Positions 15,833-24,976 are shown, numbered from the stretch's first letter. The stretch: 32,434 nt of DNA from Arthrobacter sp. Soil736 (GCF_001428005.1 NZ_LMSB01000028.1:11540-43973), one strand, 5' to 3'. The notes: a model not told the origin generated them from the letters alone. Translations and numbers: made by a program.

Positions 15833-17884
15833 GTGAGCTCCGCCACTGAGAGTCAGGCCACCGAGGATCCCACCGAGGCGCAGGCCAAGGGTTCCAGCAC
15901 CATCCCGCCCATCGACGGCCCCGCATCCGAAACGCCGGTTGCCGCCGAGAAGATCGGTGCCGGCGCCTCCGCGGAGGACGCCCGCGCCATCGCCGAAGCG
16001 GCGCGCGAGACCGAATGGGGCAGGCCCAGCTTCGCCAAGGGCCTGTACCTCGGCAGCTTCGACCTGGGCCTCATCCACCCGTGGCCAGCGGCCAAGGCGG
16101 AAGACGTGGAACGCGGCGAGGCCTTTATGGAGCGGCTCACGGAATTCTGCCGAACCATGTCCGGGCGGGTGATCGAGCGTGACGCCAAGATCCCGGACGA
16201 ATATCTCAGGGGCCTCGCCGACCTCGGCGTGTTCGGTATGAAGATCCCGCTGGAGTACGGCGGCCTGGGCCTTTCGCTGGTCTACTACGGCCGGGCGCTC
16301 GCGCTGCTTGGCTCCGTTCACCCCAGCCTCGGCGCGCTGCTCTCGGCGCACCAGTCCATCGGCGTCCCGGAACCCGTCAAGGTATTCGGCACCCCGGAGC
16401 AGAGGCAGGAATACCTGCCGCGCTGCGCCGCGGGGGCCATCACCGCGTTCCTGCTCACCGAGCCGGACGTCGGCAGCGACCCCGCGCGGATGGGCAGCAC
16501 CGCTGTTCCCACGGACGACGGCGAAGCGTACGTCCTGGACGGCGTCAAGCTGTGGACGACAAACGGCGTGATCGCCGAGCTGGTGGTGGTGATGGCCGTG
16601 GTGCCGCGCCACACCGACGCCGACGGCACCGTCCACCAGGGCGGGATCACCGCCTTCGTGGTGGAGATGGACTCCCCCGGCATCACCGTGGAAAACCGCA
16701 ACGCCTTCATGGGCCTGCGGGGAATCGAGAACGGCGTTACCCGGTTCCACCAGGTCAGGGTTCCGGCGGCCAACCGGCTGGGCCGCGAGGGCCAGGGGCT
16801 GAAGATCGCCCTCACAACACTCAACACGGGTCGGCTGTCCCTCCCGGCACTCTGCGTCGCCACGGGCCGCTGGAGCCTGAAGATTGCCCGCGAATGGTCC
16901 AACGCGCGCACCCAGTGGGGCCGGCCGGTGGGCAGGCACGAGGCCGTGGGCAAGAAGATCGCGTTCATTGCCGCCACGGCCTTCGCCCTGGATGCGGTGT
17001 TCGAGCTCTGCGCGGAAATGGCGGACGCCGGGCAGAAGGACATCCGGATCGAGGCCGCGCTGGCCAAACTGTGGTCCACCGAGATCAGCTACCGGATCGC
17101 CGACGAACTGGTGCAGATCCGGGGCGGGCGCGGTTTCGAGACGGCCGATTCGCTGGAGGCCCGCGGCGAACGGGGCGTCCCCGCGGAGCAACAGCTGCGC
17201 GACCTCCGCATCAACAGGATCTTCGAGGGCTCCTCGGAGATCATGAAGCTGCTGATTGCCCGAGAGGCCGTGGACGCCCACCTTGCGGCCGCAGGGGACC
17301 TGGCCTCGGCGGAAGCGAGCCTGTCAGACAAGGCGCGGGCCGCCGTCGGGGCCTCCGGCTTCTACGCGAAGTGGCTGCCGAAACTCTTGGCCGGGGCAGG
17401 CATGGACCCGCGTTCCTACAGCGAGTTCGGCCGGCTGGCCAAGCAGCTGCGCTTCGTGGAGCGGTCCTCGCGGCGGCTGGCCCGGCAGACGTTCTACGGC
17501 ATGGGCCGCTGGCAGGCCGGCCTCGAGCACAAGCAGGCTTTTCTGGGACGGATCGTGGACATCGGCGCCGAGCTCTTCGCGATGGCGGCGTCCTGCTCGC
17601 GGGCGGAGATGCTGCTCCGCACGGCGCCGGAGCGCGGGGCTACCGCCTTCGAGCTCGCGGAGGCCTTCTGCGAACAGGCGCGCGTGCGCGTGGACGAATA
17701 CTTCGAGCAGCTGTGGAGGAACACCGACGACGGCGACCGCCAACTTTCGCGGAAGGTCCTCGCCGGCGACTACGAGTGGCTTGAGGCGGGGGTTCTCGAC
17801 CAGTCCGAGGGCACCGGGCCGTGGATCGCCGACGCGTCTCCCCGGGCGACGGAGAAGGAGGATCTGCACCGCACGTACCGGTAA
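15833..17884 (+). CDS. Long acyl-CoA dehydrogenase (VLCAD/ACAD9-like)
   Basis: A protein of 683 aa. After a low-complexity N-terminal stretch (about 1-50) come the acyl-CoA dehydrogenase N-terminal helical domain, the middle domain (AFLLTEPDVGSDPARM and LDGVKLWTTNG) and the C-terminal helical domain with RIFEGSSEI, in which Glu465 is at the position of the catalytic base. About 180 further residues follow, as in the very-long-chain/ACAD9 group. The family oxidises acyl-CoA thioesters at C2-C3 using FAD, the first step of beta-oxidation. The GTG at 15833 has GAGGAG seven bases upstream. No electron-transfer or other beta-oxidation genes are adjacent, so the substrate is open; a long-chain acyl-CoA is the best guess. 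Confidence 0.9.
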   Translation: MSSATESQATEDPTEAQAKGSSTIPPIDGPASETPVAAEKIGAGASAEDARAIAEAARETEWGRPSFAKGLYLGSFDLGLIHPWPAAKAEDVERGEAFMERLTEFCRTMSGRVIERDAKIPDEYLRGLADLGVFGMKIPLEYGGLGLSLVYYGRALALLGSVHPSLGALLSAHQSIGVPEPVKVFGTPEQRQEYLPRCAAGAITAFLLTEPDVGSDPARMGSTAVPTDDGEAYVLDGVKLWTTNGVIAELVVVMAVVPRHTDADGTVHQGGITAFVVEMDSPGITVENRNAFMGLRGIENGVTRFHQVRVPAANRLGREGQGLKIALTTLNTGRLSLPALCVATGRWSLKIAREWSNARTQWGRPVGRHEAVGKKIAFIAATAFALDAVFELCAEMADAGQKDIRIEAALAKLWSTEISYRIADELVQIRGGRGFETADSLEARGERGVPAEQQLRDLRINRIFEGSSEIMKLLIAREAVDAHLAAAGDLASAEASLSDKARAAVGASGFYAKWLPKLLAGAGMDPRSYSEFGRLAKQLRFVERSSRRLARQTFYGMGRWQAGLEHKQAFLGRIVDIGAELFAMAASCSRAEMLLRTAPERGATAFELAEAFCEQARVRVDEYFEQLWRNTDDGDRQLSRKVLAGDYEWLEAGVLDQSEGTGPWIADASPRATEKEDLHRTYR

Positions 17885-17930
17885 TCGCGGACTGGAACCG
17901 GCCTCCGGGAGGCGGGGACGGCGCGAAACC

Positions 17931-17962
17931 CAAATACTAAGCTTCCTTCCTATAGGGCATTG
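17931..17962. promoter_or_regulatory. AT-rich segment, possible promoter of the following membrane protein gene
   Basis: A short AT-rich island (CAAATACTAAGCTTCC onward) in otherwise GC-rich DNA includes TATAGG at 17951-17956 as a possible -10. No clear -35 is visible. The assignment rests on base composition and position only. Confidence 0.25.
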
Positions 17963-18062
17963 ATCGGAGTTAGCTAGAAGTGAGGCCATCGCGGTGGCCC
18001 CGGCATTGCGTTGCCCGGCTTAGACCATGAGCCTGGTCCGTTCAATGAAAGTGAGACGTTCG

Positions 18063-18965
18063 ATGAGCAACCCAACAGGCTCCGAGGACAGACGCCCCCG
18101 CCGCGCCGCCGGTGAACATCGCGCTGCCGAACCCGGCCCATCCGAACCTAGCCCCTCAGAATCCGGCCCCTCAGAACCCGGCACCGAGGCCACGCCGGTC
18201 TTTGACGCCACGCAGGCCCGCAGCACAGGCACCGGCAGTACGGTGACGGGCGGTGCAGCAGCGGACACGGACACCAGGACGCTGGACACGCGGAACACGG
18301 ATCTCAGGGAACCATCCGCGGAGCGGGAGTACGCACCGGAGACCCGCACCGCCCACGCCGCCCACACGGATCCCGGCCTCGCGACGCGGGAGATCGCCGT
18401 TGCCCGCGAAAAGGAGGCTTTCGGCGGGGTCAAGGTGGGCTCGGCATTCTTCGGCTGGCTGGCCGCCACCGGGATGGCCGTGCTGCTGACGGCCCTGTTC
18501 GTGGCAGCGGGAACGGCCGTCAGCCTCGCCACGAACACCGATGTCAACGCGGCAGTCGGCCAGGCGGCATCGGACCAGACGGTCGGAATCGTGGGCATCA
18601 TCGTGCTGCTCGTCATCCTGTTCGTCTCCTACTACAGCGGCGGCTACGTGGCCGGACGGATGGCCCGCTTCAACGGGGCCAAGCAGGGAATCATGGTGTG
18701 GATCTGGGCACTGATCGCCGCAGTGGTGGTTGCGGTACTGGGGCTGGTCGCCGGCGAGCGGTTCAACATCCTGGCCCAGCTGAACAGCTTCCCGCGCATT
18801 CCCGTCAACGAGGGCCAGCTCACCACCACCGGCATCATCGCCGCCGTCGTGGTCGCAGCGGTGGCGCTCGTGGGCGCCGTCCTCGGCGGCCTCGCCGGCA
18901 TGCACTTCCACCGCAAGGTGGACCGCGCCGGGTTCACACCCACGGCGGACTATGAGGAGCGGTAG
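18063..18965 (+). CDS. Four-helix integral membrane protein of unknown function
   Basis: A protein of 300 aa. Residues 1-125 are polar and probably disordered, with a Ser/Glu/Pro-rich repeat (PSEP, PSESGPSEPG). Four hydrophobic helices then cover about 130-285: around FFGWLAATGMAVLLTALFVA, GIIVLLVILFVSYYSGGYVA, IMVWIWALIAAVVVAVLGLV and IIAAVVVAAVALVGAVLGGL. A short charged tail follows. The ATG at 18063 (MSNPTG) is preferred; an in-frame ATG at 18027 has no ribosome binding site. No family function was recognised. The gene converges on the YchJ-like gene with only seven bases between stops. Confidence 0.75.
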   Translation: MSNPTGSEDRRPRRAAGEHRAAEPGPSEPSPSESGPSEPGTEATPVFDATQARSTGTGSTVTGGAAADTDTRTLDTRNTDLREPSAEREYAPETRTAHAAHTDPGLATREIAVAREKEAFGGVKVGSAFFGWLAATGMAVLLTALFVAAGTAVSLATNTDVNAAVGQAASDQTVGIVGIIVLLVILFVSYYSGGYVAGRMARFNGAKQGIMVWIWALIAAVVVAVLGLVAGERFNILAQLNSFPRIPVNEGQLTTTGIIAAVVVAAVALVGAVLGGLAGMHFHRKVDRAGFTPTADYEER

Positions 18966-18976
18966 CGGGCCGCTAC
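18962..18976. other. 15-bp palindrome containing both convergent stop codons
   Basis: GTAGCGGGCCGCTAC is a perfect palindrome around one central base. Its left TAG (18963-18965) ends the plus-strand membrane protein gene and its right CTA (18973-18975) is the stop of the minus-strand gene. It could form a weak 6-bp hairpin with a GGC loop in either transcript. Confidence 0.6.
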
Positions 18977-19380
18977 GTCTGATGAAGGACGACGGCGTCG
19001 AGGTAGTACCAGCGGCGGTCCACCCTCAGGAAACGGCTGGTTTCGTGGTGGACCCCGCGTTCCCCGCCCTGACGGAAGTGCGCCTTGAACTCCACCTTTC
19101 CCTCGGTGTCGAGCGGCCCGCCCCTCCCTGTGGACACGATGTCCAGGCGGCGCCATTCGAGTCCCGGATCAAGCTCCAGCTCGGTGGGACGCGTGTCCGG
19201 ATGCCAGGTTTTCAGCAGGTAGCGGGCGTCGAGGAGCACAAAGGCGCTGTAGCGGGAACGCATCAGCTGCTCGGCCGTTGCCGCCTCCGCCAGTCCGCTG
19301 TGGAACCGGCCGCAGCAGTCGGCATACTGCTCACCGGAGAGGCACGGGCAGTTACCGGTGAAAGGTTGGGGCTGGGTCAT
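18973..19380 (-). CDS. YchJ-family (UPF0225) SEC-C motif protein
   Basis: A protein of 135 aa. The N-terminal segment CPCLSGEQYADCC is the family's cysteine-rich, probably zinc-binding SEC-C-like motif. The central RSRYSAFVLLDARYLLKTWHP is the characteristic YchJ block, and the rest is a small NTF2-like domain ending WYYLDAVV. The ATG at 19380 has AGGG six bases upstream; longer in-frame starts (19386, 19488) are less likely. The cellular role of this widely conserved family is not established. Confidence 0.9.
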   Translation of the reverse strand: MTQPQPFTGNCPCLSGEQYADCCGRFHSGLAEAATAEQLMRSRYSAFVLLDARYLLKTWHPDTRPTELELDPGLEWRRLDIVSTGRGGPLDTEGKVEFKAHFRQGGERGVHHETSRFLRVDRRWYYLDAVVLHQT

Positions 19381-19589
19381 TGGCATCCCTGAAAAGTATC
19401 GAGTTCGCTTGTTGTTTCCGACTATAGGCGCCCGCCCGGGGACGCATCCGATAACAGCTTCGAAACAACCCCCGGCGGGACTTGTCATGAGGGCATGTCG
19501 GCAGTAAATAGTCCGTATGGTGGTTAGGGGCTATTGTCCGCTGCGATGCGGCGGGCCGCGGTGGCCGCAGGCTGTATGAGGAGGGCGAA

Positions 19590-20450
19590 GTGGAAGATCC
19601 GACAACGATCGCACTTAACCTGACCTTTTTCGGCACCGTTGGTGTGGCTTTCGTCATGTTCATCGGCATGTTCATCCTTTTCATGGTGACGCTGGTGATC
19701 GCCGGAGTGGGACGCCTGACTGCGCTGATCGTGATGGCCCTGTTTGGCCGCTTCCCCGGGAACGACACCATCGAGGTCGTGCGGCTTCCCGTAGGCACGC
19801 AATCGTCCGCCGGAGCTGCACCCGCTGAGGCCCCCGAAGTCCGCCAGGAACGCCCCGCAAAAAAGCCGCAGACCCCCCGTCCCGCGCGGGAACCGCGACC
19901 TCCGCGCGACTGGAAGAAGCTCCTGAGCCGCGCCGGGCTCAAAGAGGCGCTCCGCACCGCCGTCGTCCATCACCCTCTGCTGACAGCTGCACGGCCGGTG
20001 CCGCACGTCCTGGCAAAGGACTGGGCAGCCGCGGTCGCCGCAGCCGATGCCCGCGCGGTGGCGCGCGCCAGGGCGGCTGCCCCGGAGATCAGGATCGCCG
20101 GCCCGGACCGGCCCGGGCTGGGCGTGGCTGCGGACGGCGTGGTGAAGGTTGCGCCGCTGGTGGAGTCGGCGCTGAACACGGGGGCGCTGCACACGGAGTC
20201 CCTGCAGAGAGCGGCCTCGCACAAAGAGGCACCGCACAACGAGGCCCCGCACAACGAGGCCCCGCATAACGAGGCCCACGCGCCGAGCGAAGCGGGAACC
20301 AAGGGAGCGCCGGTGCGTTCCGCGCTTGCCCTGTCCGCCCAGCCTCCGCGCCCGTCCCGGAAGCCCGCCGCGGCCGGGCACATGGCCGTCCTGGACACCG
20401 GGTCCATGGTCTCGCTGGCGCAGCACGAGGACGTCCGCGTCCGCTCCTGA
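19590..20450 (+). CDS. Membrane-anchored protein with a long disordered C-terminal tail
   Basis: A protein of 286 aa. The GTG start at 19590 has GAGGAGGGCGAA just upstream. Residues about 10-52 are hydrophobic (one or two helices, containing AGVGRLTALIV). The remaining 230 residues are rich in Ala, Pro, Arg and Glu, with no recognised domain, and include a five-residue tandem repeat EAPHN. The N-terminal part resembles the small membrane protein at 15467-15769, suggesting a duplicated family with a variable tail. The function is unknown. Confidence 0.72.
   Translation: MEDPTTIALNLTFFGTVGVAFVMFIGMFILFMVTLVIAGVGRLTALIVMALFGRFPGNDTIEVVRLPVGTQSSAGAAPAEAPEVRQERPAKKPQTPRPAREPRPPRDWKKLLSRAGLKEALRTAVVHHPLLTAARPVPHVLAKDWAAAVAAADARAVARARAAAPEIRIAGPDRPGLGVAADGVVKVAPLVESALNTGALHTESLQRAASHKEAPHNEAPHNEAPHNEAHAPSEAGTKGAPVRSALALSAQPPRPSRKPAAAGHMAVLDTGSMVSLAQHEDVRVRS
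20226..20270 (+). repeat. 15-bp tandem repeat encoding EAPHN
   Basis: Three in-frame copies of GAGGC(A/C)CCGCA(C/T)AAC are followed by a partial fourth. They give EAPHN three times in the disordered tail of the membrane-anchored protein. The copy number is likely to vary by slippage. Confidence 0.85.
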
Positions 20451-20557
20451 CGCGGCAACCGTCCCGGAGTTCAGGCACGGAGGCTGATCGGCGCGGCAGG
20501 CAGATGACCCGCGCGCATCCCTTACCCTGAGCAACCATCTCCGCTAGCGTGAAACCC

Positions 20558-21562
20558 ATGGAATTCAGATACCTCGGAAACAGCGGCTTCAAGATCTCGG
20601 AAATCACGTTCGGCAACTGGCTGACGCACGGCTCCCAGGTGGAGAACGACGTCGCCACCCAGTGCGTGCGGGCAGCGCTCGACGCCGGCATCAGCACCTT
20701 TGACACAGCTGACGTGTACGCCAACACCGCCGCCGAGACGGTCCTCGGCGAAGCGCTGAAGGGCGAACGCCGCCAGTCCTTGGAGATTTTCACGAAGGTA
20801 TTCGGGCCCACCGGCCCCAAGGGCAAGAACGACCTCGGGCTCTCGCGCAAGCACATCATGGAATCCATCGACGGCTCCCTGACTCGGCTGCAGACCGACT
20901 ACGTGGACCTGTACCAGGCGCACCGCTACGACTTTGAAACGCCGCTCGAAGAGACCATGCAGGCGTTCGCGGACATCGTGCGGCAGGGCAAGGCACTGTA
21001 CATCGGGGTCAGCGAGTGGACCGCGGAACAGCTCCGGAACGGCCACGCGCTGGCGAAGGAACTGGGGTTCCAGTTGATCTCCAACCAGCCCCAGTACTCC
21101 ATGCTGTGGCGGATCATCGAGGAGGAGGTTGTTCCCGCGTCCGAAGAACTGGGCATCTCCCAGATCGTCTGGTCCCCCATGGCGCAGGGCGTGCTGAGCG
21201 GCAAATACCTTCCCGGCCAGCCGCTGCCCGAAGGGAGCCGCGCCACGGATGACAAGGGCGGCGCCAAGATGATCCAGCGCTGGTTGCGCGATGACGTCCT
21301 CACAGGGGTGCAGCAGCTCAGGCCCATCGCCGAGGAAGCCGGACTCACCATGCCGCAGCTTGCCGTCGCCTGGGTGCTGCAGAACCCGAACGTGGCCTCC
21401 GCCATCATCGGCGCCTCCCGCCCCGAGCAGATCGCGGACAGCGCGGCGGCCGCCGGCGTCAGGCTGGAACCGGAGGTCCTGAAGAAGATCGACGACGCCA
21501 TCGGCTCGCTCGCCGAGCGGGATCCTGCCCAGACAAAATCTCCTGCCACGCGCGAAGCCTAG
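20558..21562 (+). CDS. Aldo/keto reductase (Kv-beta/YghZ-like)
   Basis: A protein of 334 aa with a TIM-barrel fold. The catalytic tetrad is visible: Asp49 (FDTADVY), Tyr54, Lys80 (IFTKVFG) and His122 (QAHRYD). The C-terminal NADPH-binding region contains SAIIGASRPEQI. The start MEFRYLGNSG at 20558 is the family-typical N-terminus; a GTG nine bases upstream is also in frame and no strong ribosome binding site is seen for either. The protein should reduce aldehydes or ketones with NADPH in the cytoplasm. Its TAG stop is followed in the same frame by an SDR remnant. Confidence 0.9.
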   Translation: MEFRYLGNSGFKISEITFGNWLTHGSQVENDVATQCVRAALDAGISTFDTADVYANTAAETVLGEALKGERRQSLEIFTKVFGPTGPKGKNDLGLSRKHIMESIDGSLTRLQTDYVDLYQAHRYDFETPLEETMQAFADIVRQGKALYIGVSEWTAEQLRNGHALAKELGFQLISNQPQYSMLWRIIEEEVVPASEELGISQIVWSPMAQGVLSGKYLPGQPLPEGSRATDDKGGAKMIQRWLRDDVLTGVQQLRPIAEEAGLTMPQLAVAWVLQNPNVASAIIGASRPEQIADSAAAAGVRLEPEVLKKIDDAIGSLAERDPAQTKSPATREA

Positions 21563-21949
21563 GACCGGCTGCAGCAGCACTACGCGTTCGTGGACGCCGC
21601 CGCCGCGGCGGACATCGCCCGGAGCGCGGTGGCGGTGCTCGGGGATCCTGCCGTGCATGCCGGGTTCACCTACAACCTCACGGGCCCGGAGGACATTTCG
21701 CTGGCACGTGCGGCCGAGGTGCTCACCCGGGCCACCGGCCGAACCGTCACGTACCACGACGAAACCCTGGAGGAGGCGTACTCCTCCAGGGCGTCGTACG
21801 GGGCTCCCGCCTGGCTGGTGAAGGCCTGGGTCAGCACGTACACGGCGATCTCCGGCGGTGAACTGGCCAGCCCGACGTCGGACGTGCGCGGGCTGACGGG
21901 GCAGGACCCGATCGGCCTCGAGGAGTTTGTGAAGCTGCCGCAGCTGTAG
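21563..21949 (+). pseudogene. C-terminal remnant of an NAD(P)-binding (NmrA-like) SDR
   Basis: About 128 codons are open in the same frame as the aldo/keto reductase, directly after its TAG stop. The translated product contains VDAAAAADIARSAVAVLGD, YNLTGPEDISLARAAEVL and a C-terminal ...LTGQDPIGLEEFV, which match the last third of NmrA/QOR2-like reductases. The NAD(P)-binding N-terminal Rossmann half (about 150 residues) is missing and nothing upstream supplies it. The only internal start is GTG 21590. A deletion that fused the SDR end to the neighbouring gene end is the simplest explanation. Confidence 0.78.
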
Positions 21950-22025
21950 CTGGCTCACGGACGGACGGGCTGTTGGGCATGGATGTTGACGGCCCTGAGG
22001 GGGCGGCGTAAACCTAAGAGGGAGC

Positions 22026-23171
22026 ATGCCCGTCAGCAGCACTGAGCAGAATCGCAACGCCATGACAAAGCTGATTTACCGTCGCCGTCAGACCGCCCGG
22101 CCCAGGCCGCATTCAGGGGAACCCACGTACGGGCCGCTCACCCAGGACGAACTGCAGCTCTCCGCGCGGAACCATTCGATGCCGCTGGAGGCCCTCCGCG
22201 AGGACGTGACGCCGCCCGGTATGCACTATGTGCTGACGCACTTCGACATCCCGCAGATCACGGACGGATCTTGGCACCTGCGGATCGGCGGCGCCGTGGA
22301 GATGGCAATGGAACTGAGCCTGGCCGCGCTCAAGAAGGACCCGGCCATCAGCATTCCGGTGACGCTTGAGTGCGCCGGCAACGGGCGCTCCCTCCTCAAG
22401 CCGCGGCCGCTCAGCCAGCCATGGGTGCTCGAGGGCGTGGGCACAGCCGTATGGACGGGTGTCCCGCTGGCCTACCTGCTGGCGCAGGCCCGCGTCGAAC
22501 CCGAAGCCGTCGAGGTGGTCTTCACCGGGGTGGATGAAGGGATCCAGGGCGGTGTCCGCCAGCAGTACGCGCGGAGCCTGCCGATCGCGGAGGCGCTGCG
22601 GCCCGACGTCGTGCTTGCCTACAAGATGAACGGCAGCGAGCTGCCGCCCCAGCACGGCTACCCGCTGCGACTGGTGGTTCCCGGCTGGTACGGGATGGCG
22701 AGCGTCAAATGGCTGCAGTCGATCAAGGTTGTGACGGCCCCGTTCCACGGCTTCCAGCAGGCGGTCGCGTACCGCTACCAGCACAACGCGAACGACGCGG
22801 GCACGCCGGTATCGCGGATCAGGGTGCGGTCGCTGATGGTTCCCCCGGGAATTCCGGACTTCTTCACGCGGCGCCGCTTCCTCCCCCGCGGCCCGGTCAT
22901 GCTGCGCGGCCGTGCGTGGTCCGGCGAGGGCGCGGTGACAGGCGTGGAGGTCGGCATCGACGGCAAGTGGGTTCACGCCCACCTGGACAAGCCTGCCGGC
23001 TCCTTCGCGTGGCGCGGCTGGAGCCTGCCCTGGGTGGCGGATCCGGGCCATCACGAGCTTGCCTGCCGGGCGACCGACGCCACCGGCGCCGTCCAGCCCC
23101 TGGAACAGCACTGGAACTATCAGGGCATGGGGAACAACGTGGTGCAGCGCGTGCGGGTAACGGTGGAGTAG
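22026..23171 (+). CDS. Sulfite oxidase-like molybdopterin oxidoreductase
   Basis: A protein of 381 aa. The Moco-binding domain includes TLECAGNGRS with Cys116 as the predicted molybdenum ligand, and HGYPLRLVVPGWYGMASVKWL. A C-terminal Ig-like dimerisation domain (about 265-381) follows. There is no heme-binding domain and no signal peptide, so a cytoplasmic enzyme is expected. The substrate could be sulfite or an S/N-oxide. The ATG at 22026 follows GAGGGAGC. No molybdenum cofactor genes are nearby. Confidence 0.9.
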   Translation: MPVSSTEQNRNAMTKLIYRRRQTARPRPHSGEPTYGPLTQDELQLSARNHSMPLEALREDVTPPGMHYVLTHFDIPQITDGSWHLRIGGAVEMAMELSLAALKKDPAISIPVTLECAGNGRSLLKPRPLSQPWVLEGVGTAVWTGVPLAYLLAQARVEPEAVEVVFTGVDEGIQGGVRQQYARSLPIAEALRPDVVLAYKMNGSELPPQHGYPLRLVVPGWYGMASVKWLQSIKVVTAPFHGFQQAVAYRYQHNANDAGTPVSRIRVRSLMVPPGIPDFFTRRRFLPRGPVMLRGRAWSGEGAVTGVEVGIDGKWVHAHLDKPAGSFAWRGWSLPWVADPGHHELACRATDATGAVQPLEQHWNYQGMGNNVVQRVRVTVE

Positions 23172-23202
23172 CCCCGGGGATCTCGGCAGCCTTCGCCCCG
23201 AA

Positions 23203-24944
23203 TCATGACACGGCAGCCGCCGTTTGGTGCACGGCGGTGAGATGCGGCCCCATCACGGTGAAGATCATCGCCAGGGATGTCGCGCCGGGGTCGGCAGTGC
23301 CCACGCTCTTGTCGGCCAGCGGCCGTGCCCGTCCCTTGAGCGGCCGGAGTGACGCCGTGGCTTCGGCGGCGGACGTGGCTGCGCGGGCGGCCTCCGTCCA
23401 CGCCAGTGAGGGGTTGCCGCGTTCCGACACCATCCGGGTGAATGTCCCGGCGAACGGCAGGAGCGCGTCAACCATGGTCTTGTCGCCGATTTCAGCCTTG
23501 CCCAGGCCGGTGATCCGGTCCGAGAATGCCGTCACCGCGGCGCCGAACTCGGCGGGTCCGGGCACCTGGTCATTCCCGAGGGATTCACCGAACGCCCTGA
23601 GCCCTGCGCCCCACAGCACGCCGGAGGTCCCGCCGGCCCTGTCCGCCCAGGCATCGCCGGCGGCGCTGAGGACAGCGCCGGCACCCGCGCCACCTGCCAT
23701 CGCCTCCGACGCCGCCGCGCAGGCGGCGTCGATTCCGCGGACCATTCCCCGCCCGTGATCGCCGTCGCCGGCCACGGCATCCATGTCGCCGAGCAGCGCT
23801 TCGGCCTCATGCAGGGCTTCCCGTGCCGATTCGAGCGCCGCCACGCAGTCCGCGGCGAACGCGCGGGAATCGGCCGTCGCCTCCTGGTACGCAACGGTTG
23901 CGCCGCCGTCGAAATCTTCTTCCACGAGGGCCACGCCGGACTGCATAGCCGCAGTCCCGCGCCGGTAGGCGGGGGTCTCCGCGGGTGACGTCCAGAGCGG
24001 CTCCAGTTCATCGTCCAGCCACGTGATGGTGAGGGAGACGCCGGACATGTCCAGGCTGGTGACCAGCTCACCGACTTCCGGCATCACCAGGGTGTAGCCG
24101 GCGGCGCGCAGCAGCGGCGCCACCGTCAGCCAGAGCACAAACAGTTCCTCGTGCTTGGTGGACCCCAGGCCGTTGAGAATCACCGCAAGGCGGTTCCCGG
24201 CATCAGGCGGCGTCTCCGCCAGCAGGCGCGAAACGAACTCCTGGCCGAGCTCCCTCGCGGGCGGCAGGGCGGTGTCGAACAGTCCCGGCTCGCCGTGAAT
24301 TCCCAGGCCGAGCCCCATCTGCTTGTCCTTGAGGGCAAAGAGCGGAGCGTCGGCACCGGGAAAGTGCAGCCGGCGAAGGCGCTGCCGATGGTGCGCGTGC
24401 GGCTGTTGGCCTTGCGGCCGAGCCGGACGACGTCGGCCAGCCCGGCTCCCGCTTCGGCGGCGGCGCCCATGATTTTGAAGACGGTGAAATCGCCGGCAAT
24501 GCCGCGGCGCCTGTCCGACTCCGACGGCGGCGCGCTGGCGATGTCGTCCGTGACCAGGACGTTCTCCGCCGGAATGCCTTCGGCGGCGAGCCGTTCGCTG
24601 GCCATGCCGAAGTTCAGGACGTCACCGGCGTAGTTGCCGTAGGTGAACACGACGCCGGCTCCGGAGTCCGCGGCCTTCGCCACCGAGTAAGCCTGCTGGG
24701 CGGACGGGGAGGTGAAGATGTTGCCCACCACGGCGCCGTCGGCAAGACCGGTGCCGATGAGGCCGGCGAACGCCGGGTAGTGCCCCGAACCGCCGCCGGC
24801 CAGGACGGCCACCTTCGGCCCGACGGGCCGGTGCCGCCGTACTGCGCCGCCCGGGACCTGGCGCACCAGCCCGGAGTGGAGGTCACAGAAGCCGGCGAGC
24901 GCTTCCTCGGCGAAGTCGGCGGGGTCGTTGAAGATTCTGGTCAT
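23203..24944 (-). pseudogene. Dihydroxyacetone kinase-family protein (DhaK-DhaL fusion), frameshifted
   Basis: The DhaK part starts at ATG 24944 (GAGAGGA upstream) and has the substrate-binding pattern GGGSGHYPAFAGLIGTGLAD. After residue 196 (CTFP) the frame is lost. Moving to the -1 frame at the TTTCCCG heptamer (24357-24363) restores a family-typical continuation: GADAPLFALKDKQ and then MGLGLGIHGEPG, where the His is the residue that binds the ketose covalently. The DhaL part carries the Mg-ATP motif GDGDHGRGM. The joined product would be about 580 aa, the normal length. A one-base loss from a C run is the simplest cause; sequencing error or programmed -1 frameshifting are alternatives. Context suggests a C3-C5 ketose such as erythrulose or apulose as substrate, not proven. 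Confidence 0.85.
24357..24363 (-). other. Frameshift point, TTTCCCG heptamer
   Basis: On the minus strand the heptamer reads T TTC CCG in the DhaK frame, which has the X XXY YYZ form of a -1 slippery site. Slippage would give exactly the family-conserved sequence. No convincing downstream stem-loop or upstream Shine-Dalgarno-like stimulator was seen, so a plain indel remains more likely. Confidence 0.6.
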
Positions 24945-24976
24945 GGCGGTCCTCTCAGCTGGGCGGGCAGGTGTTG

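Noticed and set aside
15833..17281. Long minus-strand frame opposite the acyl-CoA dehydrogenase gene
   Set aside because: It has no domain or ribosome binding site; the plus strand encodes a clear acyl-CoA dehydrogenase.
17898..17920. Possible terminator after the acyl-CoA dehydrogenase gene (GCCTCC...GGAGGC)
   Set aside because: The realistic stem is only four to five base pairs with no T-tract, too weak to call.
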